Shown: positions 60,795-64,000 of the stretch, one piece after another
Layout: each line of letters begins with the position of its first letter
How positions within the stretch are numbered: the stretch's first letter is position 1
Origin: an uncultured Mucilaginibacter sp.
GTDB lineage: Bacteria; Bacteroidota; Bacteroidia; Sphingobacteriales; Sphingobacteriaceae
Reading direction: 5' to 3'
Assembly: GCF_913773635.1 (NCBI RefSeq)
Contig: NZ_CAJYGQ010000010.1
Coordinates: forward strand, 212,856-276,855
DNA: 64,000 nucleotides
The notes under the pieces: model-generated
Told to the model about the DNA's origin: nothing
What the model saw: only the letters and a program-made list of their open reading frames with translations
Databases searched by the model: none
Made by a program: the position numbers and the translations under genes

Positions 60795-61580
60795 ATGCCG
60801 CGTTTGCTCACTATCATTCTGTTGTTTTTTTGTGTTACAACAGCCCAGGCCCAAAAGTGGGAGTTTGGTGTATTGGCAGGTGGCTCGGGATATATGGGCG
60901 ATTTAAACCAACGCAACCCTTTGCAGGTTAGCGGAGTAGCCGCCGGCTTATTTGCCCGTTATAATTTCAGCGGTTACGCTGCAGCCCGATTAAGTATTAC
61001 AAAAGCACAGATAGAAGGTGCCGATAGCACATCGCGCTTCAAACAACAACGTGACCGCAATCTGAGTTTTTTCACCCCATTAACCGAGGTGGCTCTTATT
61101 GGTGAGCTAAACTTTATGAAATACCTTCCCGGCGCAGGCTATAATAGTTTTACACCCTACATATTTTTGGGGTTGGCAAGTGCAAATTATAACCCTCAAG
61201 CTAATTACAACGGGCAAAGCTATGAATTGCGTCCATTGCGCACCGAGCAGCAACGTGTACCTTATAAAAACAGTACCCTTGCCGTACCGTTTGGCGCGGG
61301 AGTTAAGTATAATATTCTTGGCAAGTTGAGTCTTACGGGCGAAGTAGGTTACCGCACCGCTTATACCGATCGCCTTGACGATGTAAGCGGCTTGTATGCT
61401 TCCAAATCATCATTTGCAAATCCCATTGCACGTGCGTTAAGTGATCGCTCTGGGGAACGTAACGGTATTTATATAGGTGATGCAGGCACTCAAAGAGGTG
61501 ATACCCGTAAACATGATACTTACATGTTCTTCCAGATCAGTTTGTCGTATACCTTCTTAAGTCAAAATTGTTATTATTAA
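60795..61580 (+). CDS. DUF6089 outer-membrane barrel (PorG-like)
   Basis: 261 aa from ATG 60795 (MPRLLTIILLFFCV), signal peptide to about residue 20 (TAQAQ). Beta-barrel alternation with WEFGVLAGGSGYMGDLN, AAGLFARYNFSGYAAARLSI and FGAGVKYNILGKLSLTGEVG. Type IX secretion component PorG is of this kind, but the identity is only suggested. The usual neighbours in the phylum include uppS, bamA and ompH after this gene; here the run stops. Confidence 0.82.
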   Translation: MPRLLTIILLFFCVTTAQAQKWEFGVLAGGSGYMGDLNQRNPLQVSGVAAGLFARYNFSGYAAARLSITKAQIEGADSTSRFKQQRDRNLSFFTPLTEVALIGELNFMKYLPGAGYNSFTPYIFLGLASANYNPQANYNGQSYELRPLRTEQQRVPYKNSTLAVPFGAGVKYNILGKLSLTGEVGYRTAYTDRLDDVSGLYASKSSFANPIARALSDRSGERNGIYIGDAGTQRGDTRKHDTYMFFQISLSYTFLSQNCYY

Positions 61581-61715
61581 TTAAGTAAGGTTATCAAATG
61601 ATTTTTGTGTTTGTTATTTGCTGCTTTGAAGAACATCAAGTTTTAGCTTGACTTTGGTTTAAGACAGCTCAGGTATTCTTCAATAATTAACAAGGCACCT
61701 AATACACCTAAGTAA

Positions 61716-62138
61716 TCATTCTCCCCAGGCTGTAATTAAAATATTTCGTGATCCGCCGTGATCGCGGTGCTCGCAAAGGTAAATTCCTTGCCATGTCCCT
61801 AATGCCAATCTTCCGTCAGTTACGGGTATCATTACTGAAGTGCCAAGTATGGCGGCCTTTAAATGAGCCGGCATATCGTCCGGTCCCTCATCAGTGTGCA
61901 GGTAATCAGGGTCGTTTTCAGGTACTGCTTTATTGAAGTATGTTTCAAAATCATGTCTTACTGTTGGGTCGGCGTTTTCATTGATGGTCAACGATGCAGA
62001 CGTGTGCTGTATAAAAACCTGGCAAATGCCCGTATATATTTGATTTATTTGCGGAAAATTTTGAATAATTTCTTTTGTAATTAAATGAAAGCCTCGCTGT
62101 TTTGGCTGCAAACGAATGCTACGCTGAAATATTTTCAT
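61716..62138 (-). CDS. YjbQ/UPF0047 family protein
   Basis: 140-aa compact protein, described for some members as having thiamine-phosphate synthase side activity. Features: FQRSIRLQPKQRGFHLITKE, IYTGICQVFIQHTSASLTIN with the conserved His-Thr-Ser-Ala, NADPTVRHDFE, HTDEGPDDMPAHLKAAILG and RDHGGSR. The three His positions may bind a metal. It is monocistronic and divergent from the GAF kinase gene. Confidence 0.93.
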   Translation of the reverse strand: MKIFQRSIRLQPKQRGFHLITKEIIQNFPQINQIYTGICQVFIQHTSASLTINENADPTVRHDFETYFNKAVPENDPDYLHTDEGPDDMPAHLKAAILGTSVMIPVTDGRLALGTWQGIYLCEHRDHGGSRNILITAWGE

Positions 62139-62242
62139 ATAGACGAAACGGATGGGTATTAAGTGTTATAAGTAGTTATGAAATTTACCAGAAAAATATC
62201 GCTTATAGCTATAACCTTTTCTTAAAATTTAAGTAAAAGGTA

Positions 62243-62270
62243 GTAATATTATCATCAAAAATAATATTAC
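62243..62270. repeat. Perfect 10-bp inverted repeat upstream of the GAF kinase gene
   Basis: GTAATATTAT (62243-62252) and ATAATATTAC (62261-62270) with an 8-nt spacer CATCAAAA, 26 nt before the ATG at 62296. AT-rich and symmetric, as expected for an operator, or it could fold as a leader hairpin. Confidence 0.5.
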
Positions 62271-62295
62271 CCCCGATTAATTATTAACTAAGATT

Positions 62296-63522
62296 ATGCA
62301 TACCTCATCAGCTCCCGTACCAGCCAACGAAATGGACAGGTTGAAAGCCCTGGCCGATTTAGACCTTGATTATACCGCACTTAACGAAAATTTACAAAGT
62401 TTAAGTAAGCTTGCTGCTAAGGTAGCAGGTACCGAAATTTCCATGGTGAACCTGATTGATACATATACGCAATGGACAATATCAAATCATGGCCTGGATT
62501 TGGACCAGATGAGCAGGGAAGATTCTGTTTGCCAGTATACCATTTTAGGAAATGATGGATTTGAGGTAAAGGACCTTTCAGAAGATGATCGTTTTAAAGA
62601 TAAGTTCTATGTAACCAGCGATCCTAATTTGCGTTACTACTATGGTGTTCCGCTTCGTGCTGATGATGGTATAAATTTAGGCGCTTTATGTGTTCTTGAT
62701 ACACAGCTGCATAACCTCACGCCAGAAAAGGTGGAGATGCTTAAAATAATTGCAGATGAAATTGTAAACAGGCTTAAAGCGCTGAAGGTAATTGAAAGCA
62801 TGCGTAACCATGTATCTGAAGTTACTGAAAATCAGCGCAGGGTAGCCCATGACATACGCGGTCCATTAGGCGGTATTATTGGACTGGCACGTATAATAAG
62901 TGAGCAGGGTGACGAAAACACAATGGAAGAGGTGTTGGAATTTATTCATCTTATTCAAAAAAGCGGACATTCTATTTTAGAGCTTGCTGATGAAATATTA
63001 AGCGTTAAATCAATACAGGCAGCCAACGAAGTGAAACTTGCCTCAGACGAATTTAACCAGGTAACTTTTAAGGAAAAACTACTCAAACTATACACGCCTC
63101 AGGCACTTAACAAAAAAGTAACGTTTAGTGTGAATACAAGTGCCGATACGCAAAACATCCCATTCTTTAAAAACAAGTTGCTGCAAATTGTAGGGAATTT
63201 AATTTCAAATGCAATTAAGTTTACGCCTGAGGGAGGATTTGTAAAAACACATTTATCATTGGATAGTGTAAACGAAGGCCGCACGCTTCATATAAAGGTA
63301 GAGGATTCGGGCGTGGGTATTACACCTGAGCGTATACAGCAAATTATGAGCGGTAAAGGCGAATCAACAAACGGAACTCATGGTGAACAAGGCTACGGGT
63401 TTGGACTTGCACTTGTTAAACACCTTATTGATAGTTTGAGTGGACAATTGCAGGTGATATCGAAAACAGGCAATGGCACTACGTTTACTGTAAGCTTGCC
63501 ACAACAGGCCTCAAAAAAATAG
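62296..63522 (+). CDS. GAF-domain sensor histidine kinase
   Basis: 408 aa, soluble. GAF sensor domain (~20-165: LAAKVAGTEISMVNLIDTYT, YYGVPLRADDGINLGALCVLD), HisKA with His185 in RRVAHDIRGPLGGIIGLARI, HATPase_c with N-box IGNLISNAIKFTPEGG (~298-313), G1 EDSGVGIT and G2 GYGFGLALVKHL. No receiver or response regulator is adjacent. Start MHTSSAPVPANEMDR; a 10-bp inverted repeat lies 26 nt upstream. It may sense redox or small molecules through the GAF domain. Confidence 0.93.
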   Translation: MHTSSAPVPANEMDRLKALADLDLDYTALNENLQSLSKLAAKVAGTEISMVNLIDTYTQWTISNHGLDLDQMSREDSVCQYTILGNDGFEVKDLSEDDRFKDKFYVTSDPNLRYYYGVPLRADDGINLGALCVLDTQLHNLTPEKVEMLKIIADEIVNRLKALKVIESMRNHVSEVTENQRRVAHDIRGPLGGIIGLARIISEQGDENTMEEVLEFIHLIQKSGHSILELADEILSVKSIQAANEVKLASDEFNQVTFKEKLLKLYTPQALNKKVTFSVNTSADTQNIPFFKNKLLQIVGNLISNAIKFTPEGGFVKTHLSLDSVNEGRTLHIKVEDSGVGITPERIQQIMSGKGESTNGTHGEQGYGFGLALVKHLIDSLSGQLQVISKTGNGTTFTVSLPQQASKK

Positions 63523-63885
63523 TAGTCTAACTTTGATCGCCGTGTAAAGCTGCCCAGGCTTTGCACAAGTGCCTCTCCGGTATGGAGGGGCATTTTTGTT
63601 TTAGGATTGTTTTAAGTTATATCAATTGATGTTATTGCTTAAAAATATCAACTGTGGAATTGCAATTCCCCAGCAGTTGAGTAAAGTTGGGAAAACTTAA
63701 CCACAGGTTAATCGCTGTTTGTCTTGCTTAATGCTTTTGGCACGATATGAAATATTTGTTTTTATAGGCGTTAAGGCCGTTTTTGCTTTGTTTGCTGCTT
63801 TCGAGCGGCTGCTGGTACAGCAGTTGCCTATTACTTATCAAACAACAACAACAAAATAAGAACACACCCTTTCCCCCTGATTGAT
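63523..63885. other. 363-nt gap before the terminal lipoprotein gene
   Basis: Contains the kinase terminator (63570-63597), a perfect 14-bp palindrome GGAATTGCAATTCC (63656-63669) and a short CTGCTG-GTA-CAGCAG repeat near 63808. No further open frame on either strand looks like a gene. Confidence 0.55.
63570..63597 (+). terminator. Terminator after the GAF kinase gene
   Basis: Stem TGCCTCTCC (63570-63578) and GGAGGGGCA (63584-63592), nine pairs with one G-U, followed by TTTTT. Confidence 0.82.
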
Positions 63886-64000
63886 ATGAAAACTAACTTT
63901 ACCTTCGCCGCCATCATCCTTTTCGCTGCTGCTTTCCTTACCAGCTGCCAAACCCAGAATGTTGCCTCACGCTTTACCTCAAAGTATGCTAAAGCCAACA
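63886..64000 (+). CDS. Lipoprotein, N-terminus only (runs off the window)
   Basis: The first 38 codons of a lipoprotein gene: signal MKTNFTFAAIILFAAAFLTS with Cys21, then QTQNVASRFTSKYAKAN. The rest lies beyond the window, so the family cannot be named. Codons end in C much more often than in neighbouring genes (ACC, TTC, GCC, ATC, AAC), a sign of strong expression. No exact TAnnTTTG precedes it. Confidence 0.7.
   Translation, partial: MKTNFTFAAIILFAAAFLTSCQTQNVASRFTSKYAKAN

Noticed and set aside
1..64000. tRNA, rRNA, prophage, integron or insertion sequence
   Set aside because: No cloverleaf, rRNA-like segment, transposase, integrase or terminal inverted repeats could be recognised anywhere in the window.

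Overview
The window reads as a chromosomal segment of a Bacteroidota bacterium of the family Sphingobacteriaceae, close to Mucilaginibacter or Pedobacter. The reasons are: Bacteroidota-type promoters (TAnnTTTG) in front of many genes, often only 3-8 nt before the start codon; families largely confined to this phylum (GldC, DUF4290, DUF2520, DUF6089, CarboxypepD_reg proteins, a large CarboxypepD_reg outer-membrane barrel); A-rich start regions without Shine-Dalgarno motifs; and several GTG/TTG starts. I see no rRNA, tRNA, CRISPR array, insertion sequence, integrase or phage gene. This is a core-type region with a few accessory patches.

Layout. 1-4.8 kb: 3'-truncated pyrC (minus strand), a broken surface-lipoprotein-like DUF4142 gene, a DEAD-box RNA helicase, and small membrane proteins around gldC. 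4.9-11.8 kb: a signalling block with a three-receiver hybrid kinase, stand-alone CheR and CheB enzymes, and a second receiver-PAS-kinase-receiver protein. 11.9-20.0 kb: a dispersed cytochrome c maturation cluster (ccmB, ccmC, ccmD-like, ccmE, ccmF) interrupted by glutamate dehydrogenase and two exported proteins; its CcmE carries Cys instead of the haem-binding His. 20.1-22.8 kb: DUF2520 protein, ferredoxin, IscX, kdsC and maf. 22.9-30.9 kb (minus strand): topA, mnmA, an aldehyde dehydrogenase, DUF3140, kdsD and kdsA, with an unlisted 30-residue membrane peptide gene on the plus strand behind a textbook promoter at 28.56 kb. 31-35.9 kb: M64 peptidase, GH28 pectinase, L,D-transpeptidase, DinB-like protein. 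35.9-43.5 kb (minus strand): HAD hydrolase, an MFS pseudogene with two lesions, murA with Asp in place of the fosfomycin-target Cys, DUF4290, dGTPase, a Lys-rich mini-protein and an M20 dipeptidase. 43.7-46.7 kb: two tiny exported proteins divergent from a TPR sensor that ends after its HisKA domain, and an XRE regulator. 47-52.9 kb: UvrD-type helicase, a thioredoxin-domain YyaL-like protein, SlyD-like FKBP. 53-57 kb: a Gly-rich exported protein paired with a large outer-membrane barrel. 57-64 kb: SDR, YqeY, then an alpha/beta hydrolase-CBS-NAD kinase-DUF6089 run, YjbQ, a GAF histidine kinase and the start of a lipoprotein.

How the parts fit. Envelope building is the commonest theme: three of the four enzymes that make activated Kdo (kdsA, kdsC, kdsD) are present at separate sites, with murA, an L,D-transpeptidase and many exported proteins. 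Haem export and ligation genes serve periplasmic c-type cytochromes. Ferredoxin plus IscX points to iron-sulfur supply. Signalling uses histidine kinases in which chemotaxis-type CheB/CheR enzymes sit beside non-chemotaxis kinases, as expected in a non-flagellated organism.

The observations I would follow up first are the Cys-type CcmE, the secreted-peptide/TPR-HisKA locus at 43.7-45.8 kb, the 30-residue membrane peptide gene, the CheB/CheR-kinase block, the MurA Cys-to-Asp change and the leaderless-type promoters.
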